Source: CAWAMD01 sp963783045 (lineage in GTDB: Bacteria > Actinomycetota > Nitriliruptoria > Nitriliruptorales > Nitriliruptoraceae). Taken from it: a stretch of 64,000 nucleotides of DNA. The translations under genes were made by a program, and so were the position numbers. Location: contig CAWAMD010000001.1 in the NCBI GenBank assembly GCA_963783045.1, positions 62,001-126,000 of the forward strand, in the 5' to 3' direction. Below are positions 17,353 through 27,341 of this stretch, in pieces. Numbering within the stretch: position 1 is the first letter of the stretch; every line of letters starts with the position of its first letter. A model generated the notes under the pieces. The model was not told where the DNA came from and did not search any database. It was given only the letters and a program-made list of their open reading frames with translations.

Positions 17353-18738
17353 TCACGCCGTATGGCGTCGCGCCTCCCCGGTGATCACCTCGTCCTCCTC
17401 CGGCTGGGACGGGGTGATGATCAGCCGGGCCGAACGGTCGTAGGTCACGTAGTTCCACATCCAGCTGAAGAACACGGCGATCCGGTTCCGGAAGCCGACG
17501 AGATACATGAGGTGGAGGAAGAGCCAGGCGACCCACGCCGGGAACCCGCGGATACCGATGTTGCCCGGCAGCTCCGTGACCGCGTCGTGGCGACCGATGG
17601 TGGCCATCGTGCCCTTGTCGACGTAGTGGAACGTCTCGAGGGGCCGGCCGTGCAGCAGGCGCGGGATCTGCTCGGCGACGAACTTGCCCTGCTGGATCGC
17701 CACGGGCGCGAGCTGGGGGTAGAGGTCACCGTTCTCGTCGGCAGCGCCCGACAGGTCGCCGATCACGAAGGCGTCGCGACCCTCGACGCGCAACGAACGG
17801 GCGGTGGCGATCCTCCCGCCCTTCGTCTGCTCGAGGTCGAGCACCCCGGCGAGCGGGTTGGCCTTCACACCCGCGGTCCAGATCAGGCTCCGGGTCGGGA
17901 TGGTCTCGCCGGAGTCCAGTGCCACATCGCCGAAGGACACCTTCTCGATCGCGGTCGAGAGCTTCACCTCGATGCCGCGCGCCTCGAGCGCCTCCTTCGT
18001 GTACCGCCGCGACCGCTCGCTGTAGGGCGGCAGCAGCGTGTCCAGCATCTCGACGAGGATGATGCGGACCCGCGAGGTGTCGAGCTGCGGGTGGTCGCTC
18101 GCGATCACGTGGTCGACGAGCTCGGCCATCGCCCCCGAGAGCTCGACACCGGTCGGCCCCCCACCCGCGATGACGAAGTTCAGGGCGCCCTTGTCGATGA
18201 GCTCGGGCTCCGTCTCGACCCGCTCGAACTGGCCGAGGACGTGGTTGCGCAGCTGCACGGCCTCGTGCAGGGACTTCAGAGGAAACCCGAACTCGGACAC
18301 GCCCGGGATGCCGTAGTCGTTCGTCGACGCGCCGGCGGCGAGCACCAGCACGTCGAACTCCATGCCGTCACCGTGGGCCAGCTCGAGACGCTTCGCATCC
18401 CAGTCGACCCCCACGACGGTGCCCATCCGGAAGCGCACCGGCGACGGTCGCCCGAAGATGCTCCGTCCGAAGATCCCCCGCACGCTGTACCCGATGTCCT
18501 GCGGCTGCAGGCCCGAGGTCGCGACCTGATAGAGCAGCGGCTGGAACGTGTGGTAGTTGTGCCGGTCGATGAGCGTGATGCGCATCGGCGTCTCCCGCGC
18601 CTGGCGGGCCAGCCGCCGCGCCGCGTGCAGCCCGGCGAAGCCCGCCCCCACGATGACCACGTGGGGAGCATCGCGCCGTGACGGCGCATCGGCACTGCCC
18701 GCCCGAGAGCCGGGCGATGTCGTCGCGGCACGCTCCAT
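17353..18738 (-). CDS. ndh: Type II NADH dehydrogenase (NDH-2)
   Basis: 461 residues from ATG 18738, chosen because ACAGGAG lies 6 bases upstream. VIVGAGFAGLHAARRL is the FAD-binding Rossmann motif; NYHTFQPLLYQVAT, AGGGPTGVELSG (second dinucleotide fold, NADH) and QLAPVAIQQGKFVAEQI are conserved in NDH-2. The enzyme passes electrons from NADH to menaquinone without pumping protons and is attached to the membrane through the C-terminal hydrophobic stretch (AWVAWLFLHLMYLVGF). The gene stands alone downstream of the 46-bp repeat array. Confidence 0.93.
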   Translation of the reverse strand: MERAATTSPGSRAGSADAPSRRDAPHVVIVGAGFAGLHAARRLARQARETPMRITLIDRHNYHTFQPLLYQVATSGLQPQDIGYSVRGIFGRSIFGRPSPVRFRMGTVVGVDWDAKRLELAHGDGMEFDVLVLAAGASTNDYGIPGVSEFGFPLKSLHEAVQLRNHVLGQFERVETEPELIDKGALNFVIAGGGPTGVELSGAMAELVDHVIASDHPQLDTSRVRIILVEMLDTLLPPYSERSRRYTKEALEARGIEVKLSTAIEKVSFGDVALDSGETIPTRSLIWTAGVKANPLAGVLDLEQTKGGRIATARSLRVEGRDAFVIGDLSGAADENGDLYPQLAPVAIQQGKFVAEQIPRLLHGRPLETFHYVDKGTMATIGRHDAVTELPGNIGIRGFPAWVAWLFLHLMYLVGFRNRIAVFFSWMWNYVTYDRSARLIITPSQPEEDEVITGEARRHTA

Positions 18739-18854
18739 GGAAGCTCCTGTGGCCGGTGTCTGCACGGGACCGATGATGGCAGGGAGCAGTCGCCCCCGCC
18801 CCTGTCAGCGTGGCGTCAATCCCGGCCGCGGCCCCGCCGCCCGGCTGTCCGATC

Positions 18855-19028
18855 GGGCAGCGCCGTGCGTGCTCGCTCCGCTGCGCGCCACCGGCGACTC
18901 GGGCAGCGCCGTGCGTGCTCGCTCCGCTGCGCGCCACCGGCGACTCGGGCAGCGCCGTGCGTGCTCGCTCCGCTGCGCGCCACCGACGACTCGGGCAGCG
19001 CCGTGCGTGCTCGCTCCGCTGCGCGCTC
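18855..19028. repeat. Four tandem 46-bp repeats
   Basis: The block GGGCAGCGCCGTGCGTGCTC starts at 18855, 18901, 18947 and 18993, so the period is 46 bp; the last unit is incomplete. One base differs between copies (ccggcg versus ccgacg). Each unit contains GCAGCG and CGCTGC flanking a ~16-base spacer, a possible stem. The array lies between the ndh promoter region and the pilT stop. The remaining non-coding part of the gap (18739-18854) shows nothing recognisable. Confidence 0.85.
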
Positions 19029-19030
19029 GG

Positions 19031-20110
19031 TCAGGTACCCAGGCCGGCGCCGCGCAGCGAGACCCGGAAGTCGTGCGGGTTCGTCGCGGCCGCGAGCGCG
19101 TCACGCAGCGACACCTCGCCGTTCTTGTAGAGCTCCAGCAGGTGCTGGTCGAAGGTCTGCATGCCGTAGTACTCGCCGTCCGCGATCGCCTCGTCGATCA
19201 TCGGCAGCTGCCCCGGATCGATCACGAAGTCGTAGATGCGGCTGGTCATGACGAGCGTCTCGACGACGGCGACCCGCCCCTCACCCGTGGCGCGGGGTAC
19301 CAGCCGCTGGGAGACGATCCCCTTCAGCGAGTTGCCCAGCGAGAGCCGCACCTGGTTCTGCTGATCCGCCGGGTAGAGGTCCACCACGCGGTTCACGGTC
19401 TCGCGCGCGTCGGTCGTGTGCAGGGTGGAGATGACGAGGTGTCCGGTCTCGGCGGCCTGAAGGGCCGCGTTCACCGTCTCGACGTCGCGCATCTCGCCGA
19501 TGAAGATGACGTCCGGGTCCTGACGGGCGACGGCCTTCAGCGCCGTGGAGAAGTTGGTGGTGTCCACGCCGACCTCGCGCTGGTCGATGATCGCCATGTC
19601 GTCGCGGTGGATGACCTCGATCGGGTCCTCGATCGTGACGATGTGGCAGCGGCGGCTGCGGTTGATGTGCCCGATCATCGCCGCCGTGGTCGTCGTCTTG
19701 CCGGACCCCGTCGGTCCGGTGACGAGCACGAGCCCCCGGTGCTCCTCGGCGAGCTTGCGGACCGCCGGCGGCAGGCCGAGCGCATCGAAGTCGGGGGTGC
19801 CGGGCAGCACCCGCCGCAGCACGATCCCCACCGACCCGCGCTGCCGGAAGGCGTTCACACGGAACCGTCCCACACCGGCCAGCGAGTAGGCGAAGTCCGC
19901 CTCCTGCCGGTCCATGAAGGCGTTCATGGTGCGATCGTCCATCATCGCGAAGGCGAAGCGCTCGGTGTCGGACGGCGACAGCGGCGGCAGCGAGCTGATC
20001 GGCTTGAGATCCCCGTCGACGCGGACGTAGGCGGGACCGCCGGCCTTCAGGTGAAGGTCGGAGCCGCCCTTCTCGACGACGAACTGGAGATACTCGTTGA
20101 CGGTGACCAC
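19031..20110 (-). CDS. pilT: PilT-type type IV pilus retraction ATPase
   Basis: 359 residues from GTG 20110 with GGGGGAGG just upstream. The N-terminal PAS-like domain begins NEYLQFVVEKGGSDLHLKAG; Walker A is GPTGSGKTT (132-140), followed by the Asp box IVTIEDPIE, a Walker B-like VIFIGEMRD and the His box HLVISTLHT. This is the secretion ATPase family that depolymerises type IV pili. No other pilus gene lies in the window. The gene stands alone between the repeat array and dtd. Confidence 0.93.
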   Translation of the reverse strand: MVTVNEYLQFVVEKGGSDLHLKAGGPAYVRVDGDLKPISSLPPLSPSDTERFAFAMMDDRTMNAFMDRQEADFAYSLAGVGRFRVNAFRQRGSVGIVLRRVLPGTPDFDALGLPPAVRKLAEEHRGLVLVTGPTGSGKTTTTAAMIGHINRSRRCHIVTIEDPIEVIHRDDMAIIDQREVGVDTTNFSTALKAVARQDPDVIFIGEMRDVETVNAALQAAETGHLVISTLHTTDARETVNRVVDLYPADQQNQVRLSLGNSLKGIVSQRLVPRATGEGRVAVVETLVMTSRIYDFVIDPGQLPMIDEAIADGEYYGMQTFDQHLLELYKNGEVSLRDALAAATNPHDFRVSLRGAGLGT

Positions 20111-20221
20111 GTCGGCCTCCCCCAGCGGGCGATGGACCCGGCTGGACCTGACGGACGCCGGGTGGCTTCTTCCAGCAACGTCGGCGGCTTGCGGGGGCGG
20201 CTTGAGCGACGTGGCGGTCGC

Positions 20222-20659
20222 TCAGCGCTCCAGCAGCAGCGTGACGGGGCCGTCGTTGACGAGCGCAACCTCCATGTGCGCACCGAAGCGGCCCGTGGCC
20301 ACCGTCGGTCCGTGCTCACGGAGGCGCCCCACGACGCGGTCGACGAGCGGCTCGGCGACCTCGCCCGGCGCGGCGGCGACGTAGGAGGGTCGCCGTCCCT
20401 TCGACGCGTCCCCGTAGAGCGTGAACTGGCTGACGACCAGCACGCTGCCGGACACGTCGATGACCGAACGGTTCATGACCCCGTCCGCATCGTCGAAGAT
20501 CCTCAGGTGGGCCAGCTTGTCGGCGAGCCAAGCGGCCTCGTCGTCGGTGTCCTCGTGCGTGACCCCGACGAGCGCGAGCAGCCCGGGGCCGATCGCTCCG
20601 CACACCTCGCCGTCGACCCGCACCTCGGCGCTCTCGACACGCTGGACGACCGCACGCAC
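20222..20659 (-). CDS. dtd: D-aminoacyl-tRNA deacylase
   Basis: 145 residues from GTG 20659, with GAGGAG upstream; the upstream extension is not conserved-looking and the resulting length is standard. The N-terminus MRAVVQRV, the SQFTLYGD motif and the C-terminal GRFGAHMEVALVNDGPVT contain the active-site segments of DTD, which hydrolyses D-amino acids and Gly from mischarged tRNA. It complements alaX in tRNA quality control in this window. Confidence 0.95.
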   Translation of the reverse strand: MRAVVQRVESAEVRVDGEVCGAIGPGLLALVGVTHEDTDDEAAWLADKLAHLRIFDDADGVMNRSVIDVSGSVLVVSQFTLYGDASKGRRPSYVAAAPGEVAEPLVDRVVGRLREHGPTVATGRFGAHMEVALVNDGPVTLLLER

Positions 20660-20779
20660 GCACGCTCCTCGGACGCTCGGATGGACCGTCTTCGACCGGG
20701 CCGATCCTATTGACCCCTCCGACGCGTCCAACGTCTCACCTCATGCACGGCGCACACCACCGATCGCTACCCTCGCTTC

Positions 20780-21262
20780 ATGCCCAGGTATCCGACCCGC
20801 CGTGCGACCTCGGCCGGTGGTGTGGTCTGTGAAGACCGAGAAGACGGCCGGCGCTGGGTGCTGCTCATCGCCCGCCGGAACGCCGCCGGCAAGGCCCAGT
20901 GGACCCTGCCCAAAGGCGGCCTCGAGGAGGGCGAGACGGCCGAGGAAGCCGCGCTCCGCGAGGTCCGTGAGGAGACCGGTCACGGCGCGGTGATCACCCG
21001 GCTGCTCGGCACCATCGACTACTGGTTCGTGTGGCGACCGGACAAGGTGCGCTACCACAAGTACGTCCACTACTTCTTCATGTGGTGGGACGGCGAACCG
21101 CCCGGCCCCCGCGACGACGAGGCAGAGCACGTGGAGTGGGTCCCGGCCGAGGTAGCGCTCGTGCGGCTGGCACACCGCAACGAGCGGAGCCTGGTCCGCA
21201 AGGCGATGCAGCATCCGACCCCCACGTCCGGGCGGTCGGCCACCGCTGCCGCGGACCGGTGA
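20780..21262 (+). CDS. Nudix hydrolase (MutT4-like)
   Basis: 160 residues from ATG 20780. The Nudix box is complete: GGLEEGETAEEAALREVREETGH. It hydrolyses nucleoside diphosphate derivatives with a divalent metal. The syntenic mycobacterial gene is mutT4. The last four bases overlap the GTG start of the DUF6049 gene, so the two are coupled. Confidence 0.92.
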   Translation: MPRYPTRRATSAGGVVCEDREDGRRWVLLIARRNAAGKAQWTLPKGGLEEGETAEEAALREVREETGHGAVITRLLGTIDYWFVWRPDKVRYHKYVHYFFMWWDGEPPGPRDDEAEHVEWVPAEVALVRLAHRNERSLVRKAMQHPTPTSGRSATAAADR

Positions 21263-23389
21263 GGCGCGGCACCTGCGCGGCGGCCGTCGTCGCGCTGCTG
21301 CTGGTCGTGCTGGCCCCGGCCCGGGCGAGTGCCCAGACGTTCGACGACGGCACCGCCCCGTCGGCGCGCCTGGTCGTCTCCTACCTCACCGGCATGCTGG
21401 GGCAGGGCACCGCCGGCAAGGACGCACGCGCCCCCGAGGATCTGCAGTTCCGGGTGCTCGTGGAGAACAACGGCAGGGCCGCCCTGTCGGACCTCCGCCT
21501 CGTCGTCGAGGTGTTCGACGACGTGGCGAGACGCGGCCGCAGCGTGCTGTGGCAGACGCTGGACCGCGACCGGCGGCTGAGCTGCCGGGGATGCCTCGCC
21601 GACGACTGGCCGGTACGCGAGGGCGGTGCCGTGGCGGCGGGCGGCATCGCCGGCGTGTCCGGCACCGTCGACGGCGACGAGGCGCCCTGGCGTGGTCGCA
21701 ACGGCATCTTCCCGGTCCAGATCTCGGTCGTGAACGGGACGGAGACACTGGACTCGGTGCTCACCGCGGTCGTGCACCTCGCGGACCGGCCGACGCAACA
21801 GCTGAGCACGACACTCGTCTGGCCGGTCGATGCCGCCCCGTGGCGCGGTCCGGACGGCATGTACCCCGCTGGCGTCGACGCGCCGATCCGACCCGGTGGC
21901 CGGCTCGCACAGCTCGTCTCCGCCGCGGAGGCGCACGCGGACGCCGGCATCCTGCTGGCCCCGGCCCCCCACCTGCTCGAGGACCTCGCCGACCGCGCCG
22001 ACGGGTTCGACGAGTACCTCGACCGCGACGGCCAGCGCCGCACCCGGCACGTGAGCCGCGACGACCCGACGGCCCAGCTCGCGGCGCGCTTCCTCGACCG
22101 CGTCCGAGCGCTCAGCACGTCGCTTCCCTACCCGCCGGTTGCGGGCGCCTACGCCGATGACGACATCGCAGGGCTCGCGGAAGCGGATGCTCCCCTTCCG
22201 GCACTCGGTGGGATCGCGGTCACGGAGGAGACGTCGTCGCCTGCAGGCGCTGACCGGGCGCCAGCCCGACGCCTCCACCTTCCTCGCGACCACGCCGCTG
22301 AGCCGCGGCGCGCTCGATCTGCTCCCCGGCGACCGCGTGCTCATTCCCTACACCGATGTCGAGGGACCGGATCTCGCGGAGAACCCGGAGGTGCCCTACC
22401 CGCTGCAGACGCTGCACACCGACTCGGGACGGCAGCTCATCGCCGCGGTCTCCGACCCGCGTGTCAGCGACCTGCTCGCCGCGGCGGGCCCGTCGGTGAA
22501 CCCCGTGCTGGCCGTCCAGCGGATCGTGGCCGAGACGGCCATGATCTACCTCGAGAAGCCGGGGACGTCGGGACGGCCGCTGCTGATGCTGCCACCCATC
22601 GACTGGGACCCGGGCACGTCGGTGCCGGGGGCGCTGCTGGACCAGCTCCTGCGTGCACCGTGGCTCGAGCTGAGCACACCCTCGGCGCAGGCGGCGGCGT
22701 CGCGCGCCACCCTCGACCCGGCGAGGCTCGCCGCGCCACCGCAGGCCGGGATCGACCTCGGGTTCGCCGACTCCCTGCGGCAGGCGACCCTGGATCTCGA
22801 CGCCCTGCGCAAGTCGCTCCCCGACTCGGCCGGTCGCATCGCCGGACAGGCGCCGCAGACCCTCCTCGACGAGCTCCTGCGTGCGCCGTCGTGGTGGTTC
22901 ACCGCCCGGAGTGCAGACCGGGCACACGACCTCGTGGCGGACGTGCAGCGGACCGTCGACGAGGCCTACGGCACGATCGAGGTTCCCGCCTCGGCACGCA
23001 TCACGCTGACCTCGGACACGGGCAGCATCCCCGTCACCCTCCAGCGGCCGTCGGGTGGGCCCATCTCGGTCCTCGTGACGGTGGGCGGCTCCGGCAACCT
23101 GTCCTGGCGCAGAGGCCAGACACAGACCGTGACGCTGCAGGGCGAGGGGTCACGGACGGTCGCGTTCGAGACCAAGGCGAGCGGCCCCGGGACCTTCCCC
23201 GTGACCGTCCGGGTCACCGACCTCGCCGGCCGGCGGATACTGGAGGAGACGACCATGTCGGTGCGGTCGACGGCCATCAGCCGCACGGCCCTGCTGATCA
23301 TCGGCGCCGCGGTCGCGCTCCTGCTGCTCGTCGGGGTGATCCGCCGTCGCACGCCTGAGCGACCGAAGCTCGAGGTCGTCAAGCAGTGA
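21259..23389 (+). pseudogene. DUF6049-type exported membrane-anchored protein, frameshifted
   Basis: Starts at GTG 21259 (GTGA overlap with the Nudix gene). An N-terminal signal peptide of about 26 residues ends near ARASAQ. A long extracytoplasmic region follows, with one C-terminal transmembrane helix (ALLIIGAAVALLLLVGVI) and a short basic tail, as in the DUF6049 proteins found beside mutT4 in actinobacteria. The frame moves by one base within about 22230-22241: frame 1 runs through VTEETSS, and frame 2 resumes at LQALTGRQPDASTF. The shift coincides with a GACGTC. Function unknown. Both halves look well conserved, so this may be an error rather than decay. Confidence 0.75.
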
Positions 23390-23829
23390 TCGGCGACATA
23401 CGCCGGGCGATCATGACAGACTCCCTCCGGCGACTCGGCAGGGGACATGTGGTGCAGTCGGACGAGCGTGGCGGGATCATCACCGGCTGGCTCTTCCAGC
23501 TCGTTCTCATCATGGCCGTCATCGGCCTCGTGGCGTACGAGGCCATCGCCATCGCCGTCACGACCGTGAACCTCGACGACTCGGCGCGAGAAGTCGCACA
23601 AGCGGCCCAGGAGGCGTACCGTTCACGGGACAATCTCGACGAGGCGTCGAACGCAGCGCAGCAGGCCGCCGAACGGCTAGGGGTGGGACTCGTGTCCGTT
23701 CAGGTCGATGGTGACTTCCTCGATGTCGAGGTGAACGACCAGGCGCCCACGGTCGTGACCCAGCGCATCGACCCTCTCGAGCATTTCACGACGCCGACCG
23801 CGCGGCGCAGGATCCGGTGGCGGCCCTGA
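23386..23829 (+). CDS. Small single-helix membrane protein, TadE/pilin-like topology
   Basis: 147 residues from GTG 23386, overlapping the DUF6049 stop as GTGA; later starts (ATG 23413, GTG 23449) are possible. A basic N-terminus and GGIITGWLFQLVLIMAVIGL form one transmembrane helix, followed by an Ala-rich amphipathic helix (DSAREVAQAAQEAYRSRDN) and a beta-rich tail. This topology resembles pseudopilin/TadE proteins, but no confident family assignment is possible. It occupies the place where murJ normally lies in this operon. Confidence 0.6.
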   Translation: MIGDIRRAIMTDSLRRLGRGHVVQSDERGGIITGWLFQLVLIMAVIGLVAYEAIAIAVTTVNLDDSAREVAQAAQEAYRSRDNLDEASNAAQQAAERLGVGLVSVQVDGDFLDVEVNDQAPTVVTQRIDPLEHFTTPTARRRIRWRP

Positions 23830-23853
23830 CGGGCCGCGGAGACACAGGCGAGC

Positions 23854-25513
23854 ATGGACGACGAGCCCAAGGCGGGTGGGGGGAGCCCGCAGGACCCCGA
23901 CTTCTCCAACGCACCCACCCAGATGGGCGTGGGTCCGTCGGAGCATGTCGTGGAAGAGGCGCCGTCGAACAACGGCAGCAGCCGGGAGGGCCAGACGTGG
24001 CCCGGCGGGCTCCGCCGTCTCGCTGACCGGTACCAGCTCGAGGAGCCGATCGCGTCGGGTGGCGCGGCGATCGTGTGGCGGGCCTTCGACGACGTGCTGT
24101 CACGCTCGGTCGCCATCAAGCTCCTGCACCCCCATCTCGCCACCGACCCGACCACCGTCGAGCGGTTCCGTCTGGAGTCGATCAACGCGGCCCGGCTGAC
24201 GCATCCGAACGTCGTGTCGATCTACGACACGGGCCAGCAGGGCAACGTCGTCTACCTCGTCATGGAGTACGTCGACGGGCCCAGCCTGCGCGACGTCATC
24301 CGCGAGGTCGGCCCGGTCGACCCGACGATCGTCGCGGCGCTCGGCGAGCAGGTGGCGAGCGCGCTCGGCGAGGCGCACGCGAACGGCGTGGTGCACCGCG
24401 ACGTGAAGCCGGCGAACATCCTGCTGACGAGCGACGGGGTCGCGAAGGTCACCGACTTCGGCATCGCGAAGGCCCTGTCGGGCAACCAGGCGACGCTCAC
24501 GAGCCCCGGCACGGTGGTCGGGACGGCCGCCTACGTGGCGCCCGAGCAGCTCGAAGGCGGCAACGTCGACGCCCGGGCCGACGTGTATGCGCTCGGTGTC
24601 GTCCTCTACGAATGCCTCACGGGCAAGCCGGCCTTCCAGGGAGACACACCGACGGCCACGGCCGCAGCCCGTCTCACCAACGAGCTGATGCCACCGCGCC
24701 AGATCCGCGCCGACGTACCGCGCGCGCTCGACGAGGTCATCGTCAGGGCGACCCGCCGCGAGCCCTCGCAACGCTTCTCGGACGGCGCCGCCATGGCCGC
24801 GTCCCTCACCCAGCTCGTCCACGCCCGACCCTCGGAACGTCACCGCGCTGCTGCTCTCCCCCGAAGGGCGATCCGACACGCCGATACCCGAGATGGACAC
24901 GGGCCCGTTCTCCAGCCGCATCCCGGCCACACGCACGGAGTACGGCCGACGCCTGCTCGCCGCGTTCGTCGGAGGGCTGCTGCTCGCCCTCATCGGGTTC
25001 TTCGCAACCCAGGCCCTGCGCGACGACTCGGTCGTCCCCGCACCGACCGAGGGGCAGGCCTACAAGATCGTCACGGCCAGTGACTTCGACCCGCTGGGCT
25101 CGCCGCCCCGCGAGCATCCCGACGAGGTCCGTCTCGCGTCCGACGGGGACCTGTCCACGGCCTGGACCACCGAGGAGTACCGCCAGCCGCTGAACCGGGT
25201 CAAGCCGGGGGTCGGCATCTGGTTCGACCTCGGCGAGCCGAAGGAGGTCCGCAGCATCCTGGTCGACTTCGCGAAGGCCGGCGAGAGCGCCGAGCTGTAC
25301 GCCGCCAACTCCCTCCCGGACTCCGTGGACGGCATCGTCGGCTGGGGCCAGCGGATCGCCGCGTTCGACGACCTGGAGAAGTCCGGCGCCGCCCTGTCGC
25401 CGCCGAACGTGACGACGGCCCGCTACTGGCTGGTCTGGCTGACGGAGCTGCCGCAGGTCGATGACGGCGGCTACCGCGCCGACGTGCAGGAGGTCCGGTT
25501 CGTCGGTCCGTAG
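23854..25513 (+). pseudogene. Ser/Thr protein kinase with C-terminal discoidin-like domain, frameshifted
   Basis: The kinase domain starts after a ~55-residue low-complexity N-terminus. Ser/Thr kinase motifs are intact: VAIK (K89), HRDVKPAN (181-188), DFG (201-203) and the APE-like VAPEQ. One transmembrane helix (LLAAFVGGLLLALIGFF) follows, then an extracytoplasmic beta-sandwich with LASDGDLSTAWTTEEY and WFDLGEPKEVRSI, typical of F5/8-discoidin folds. The frame shifts by one base at GAACGTC (24835-24841); removing one A gives RPSDVTALLLSPEG. In mycobacteria a pseudokinase and a similar domain are fused to MurJ; here the kinase looks active and is separate. Confidence 0.82.
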
Positions 25514-25569
25514 GACCGGCTGGACCGCTCCTTTAGGCTGCGCACCGAAGCCATCGGAGCAGGGGCTGG

Positions 25570-26241
25570 ATGGGGCGCTGGGACGACACCGCGGACGAGG
25601 AGATCCTCGCCGCCTACGTCGACGCCTCACGTCCGCGCGCCCTCCGGGACGACGCCTTTCACGCGCTCGTCGACCGCTTCGAACGCCGGATCTATGCGAT
25701 CACGTACCGCTACTTCGGTAACCATGCGGATGCCGAGGACGCGACGCAGGAGACCTTCCTGACCCTGGCGCGTCGCGCCGGGCAGTTCCGCGGCGACGCC
25801 CGCCTGTCGACGTGGATCTACCGGGTCACGACGAACACCTGCAACGACATGGCCCGCAAGCGCTCGCGCCGTCCGCAGGTCCCGGTCGCCGACGTGGGCG
25901 CGGACCTCGACCCCGACCCGGGGCCGTCGACCGCCGAGATCGCCGAGGGTCACGAGCTCGCGGACCACGTCCAGCAGGCGCTGCTGCAGCTCGACGAGCT
26001 GTCGCGCACCCTCATCATCCTGTGCACGATCGAGGGCCAGGGGTACACGGAGGTGTCCGCCGCGCTGGACCTGCCGGTCGGCACCATCAAGAGCCGCGTG
26101 TTCCGTGCCCGCGCCAAGCTCGCCGAGCTGCTGGCACCGGCACTCGACGACACCGAGCCCGCTCGCGAGACGCCGTCATCGTCACCCCCGCCGTCGGGTG
26201 ACGGCCGCCGCGCCCACGAGCCCCGGGGACCGCCGGGCTGA
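25570..26241 (+). CDS. sigM: ECF sigma factor (SigM-like)
   Basis: 223 residues. Region 2 contains DAEDATQETFLTLARR and STWIYRVTTNTCND; region 4 contains VSAALDLPVGTIKSRVFRARAKL, a helix-turn-helix for -35 recognition. The C-terminal ~35 residues are Pro/Ser-rich. In actinobacteria the sigma factor between the MurJ/kinase gene and trxB is SigM, linked to envelope and redox stress. The anti-sigma gene follows about 100 bp downstream. Confidence 0.9.
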   Translation: MGRWDDTADEEILAAYVDASRPRALRDDAFHALVDRFERRIYAITYRYFGNHADAEDATQETFLTLARRAGQFRGDARLSTWIYRVTTNTCNDMARKRSRRPQVPVADVGADLDPDPGPSTAEIAEGHELADHVQQALLQLDELSRTLIILCTIEGQGYTEVSAALDLPVGTIKSRVFRARAKLAELLAPALDDTEPARETPSSSPPPSGDGRRAHEPRGPPG

Positions 26242-26342
26242 GCGCCGCCGGACGCTGACGGGAACCGGACCGCACCGGACGGCGTCCCACCGATCGACCG
26301 AGACGGGCATGGTGCCCGACAACGAGCGAAGGACTCACAGCC

Positions 26343-27341
26343 GTGGATCCCGGCGAACGACTCGCCGCCTACCTGGTGGGCGAGCTCGACGCGGACCAGC
26401 GCGAGGCCCTCGAGGCCGAGCTGGCCCGCGACGCCGCGCTGCGCGAACGGCTCGCCGCGATCCGCCGCAGCGACGCGCTGCTGCACGATCTCCCCAACGT
26501 CACCCCGCGGGCGGGGTTCTCGGAGCGCCTGCGCACCGCCGTGGACGAGGAGCTCGCCGAGCGGCACGGCGCCACGGTGCACGAGCTCTCGAGCGCCCGA
26601 CAGCGTCGCCGCGCCTGGCTACCGGGGCTGGCGGCAGCCGCCGCGGCGATCGCCGCGCTGGCCGTCGTCGGGGTGACGGTCGGCTCGCTCGGTCGGGGCG
26701 GCGGTGCAGAGATCTCCGCGACGGGTCCGCAGTCGCAGACGATGGAGGCTGCCGGCGGTGCTGCGGCGCCAGGTCCCCTCGTGCTCGCGTCGGACACCAG
26801 CTACAGCGAGGACGAGCTGAAGGCGCTGGCCGCGTCGGACGCGTTCGACCCGGTCGTCGACCAGGAGCTCAGCGGTCCCGCGGCGGACCAGCTCGCCGAG
26901 CAGTACCGCACGGCGCTCGACCCGCCGGCGGCGGACGTGGCCGCGCGCGCCGTCGCGCCCGAGGCCGAAGCCGAGGGCGGAAGCGGGGCCGCAAGCGCAG
27001 CCGGCTCGGGAAGCGAGGCCGCCGATACGACGCAGGAGGGTGGCAGCGCTCCGGCGGCCGCTGAGGCACCGAGGATGCCGCCGGCGCCGTTGGAGATCCG
27101 TGGTGACGTGTCCGACGAGGATCTCGCGACCGTACGTCGCTGCCTCCCCCCGCTGCTGGCCGACGCGAACCGACCGCTCATCCCGGCCTACGCCGAGCTC
27201 GCCACGTTCCAGGGCGAACCGGTGGTCGTCTACGGTCTGGTGGGCCAGGACCCGGGTGCGGACAGCTACCGTCGCGTCGAGGTCTGGGCGGTCGCCCGCG
27301 ACTCGTGCCAGACCCGGTTCTTCACCCAGCAGGACCGGTGA
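26343..27341 (+). CDS. Membrane-anchored anti-sigma factor
   Basis: 332 residues from GTG 26343 with GAAGGA upstream. An N-terminal helical segment (LAAYLVGELDADQREALEAEL) resembles the sigma-binding domain of anti-sigma factors but has no HxxxCxxC zinc motif. One transmembrane helix (about residues 95-118) follows, then an Ala/Pro-rich extracytoplasmic region and a small C-terminal domain. It presumably holds the preceding sigma factor at the membrane. Pairing is inferred from adjacency and domain layout. Confidence 0.78.
   Translation: MDPGERLAAYLVGELDADQREALEAELARDAALRERLAAIRRSDALLHDLPNVTPRAGFSERLRTAVDEELAERHGATVHELSSARQRRRAWLPGLAAAAAAIAALAVVGVTVGSLGRGGGAEISATGPQSQTMEAAGGAAAPGPLVLASDTSYSEDELKALAASDAFDPVVDQELSGPAADQLAEQYRTALDPPAADVAARAVAPEAEAEGGSGAASAAGSGSEAADTTQEGGSAPAAAEAPRMPPAPLEIRGDVSDEDLATVRRCLPPLLADANRPLIPAYAELATFQGEPVVVYGLVGQDPGADSYRRVEVWAVARDSCQTRFFTQQDR

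Noticed and set aside
18855..19028. CRISPR array
   Set aside because: 46-bp contiguous copies with no distinct spacers.
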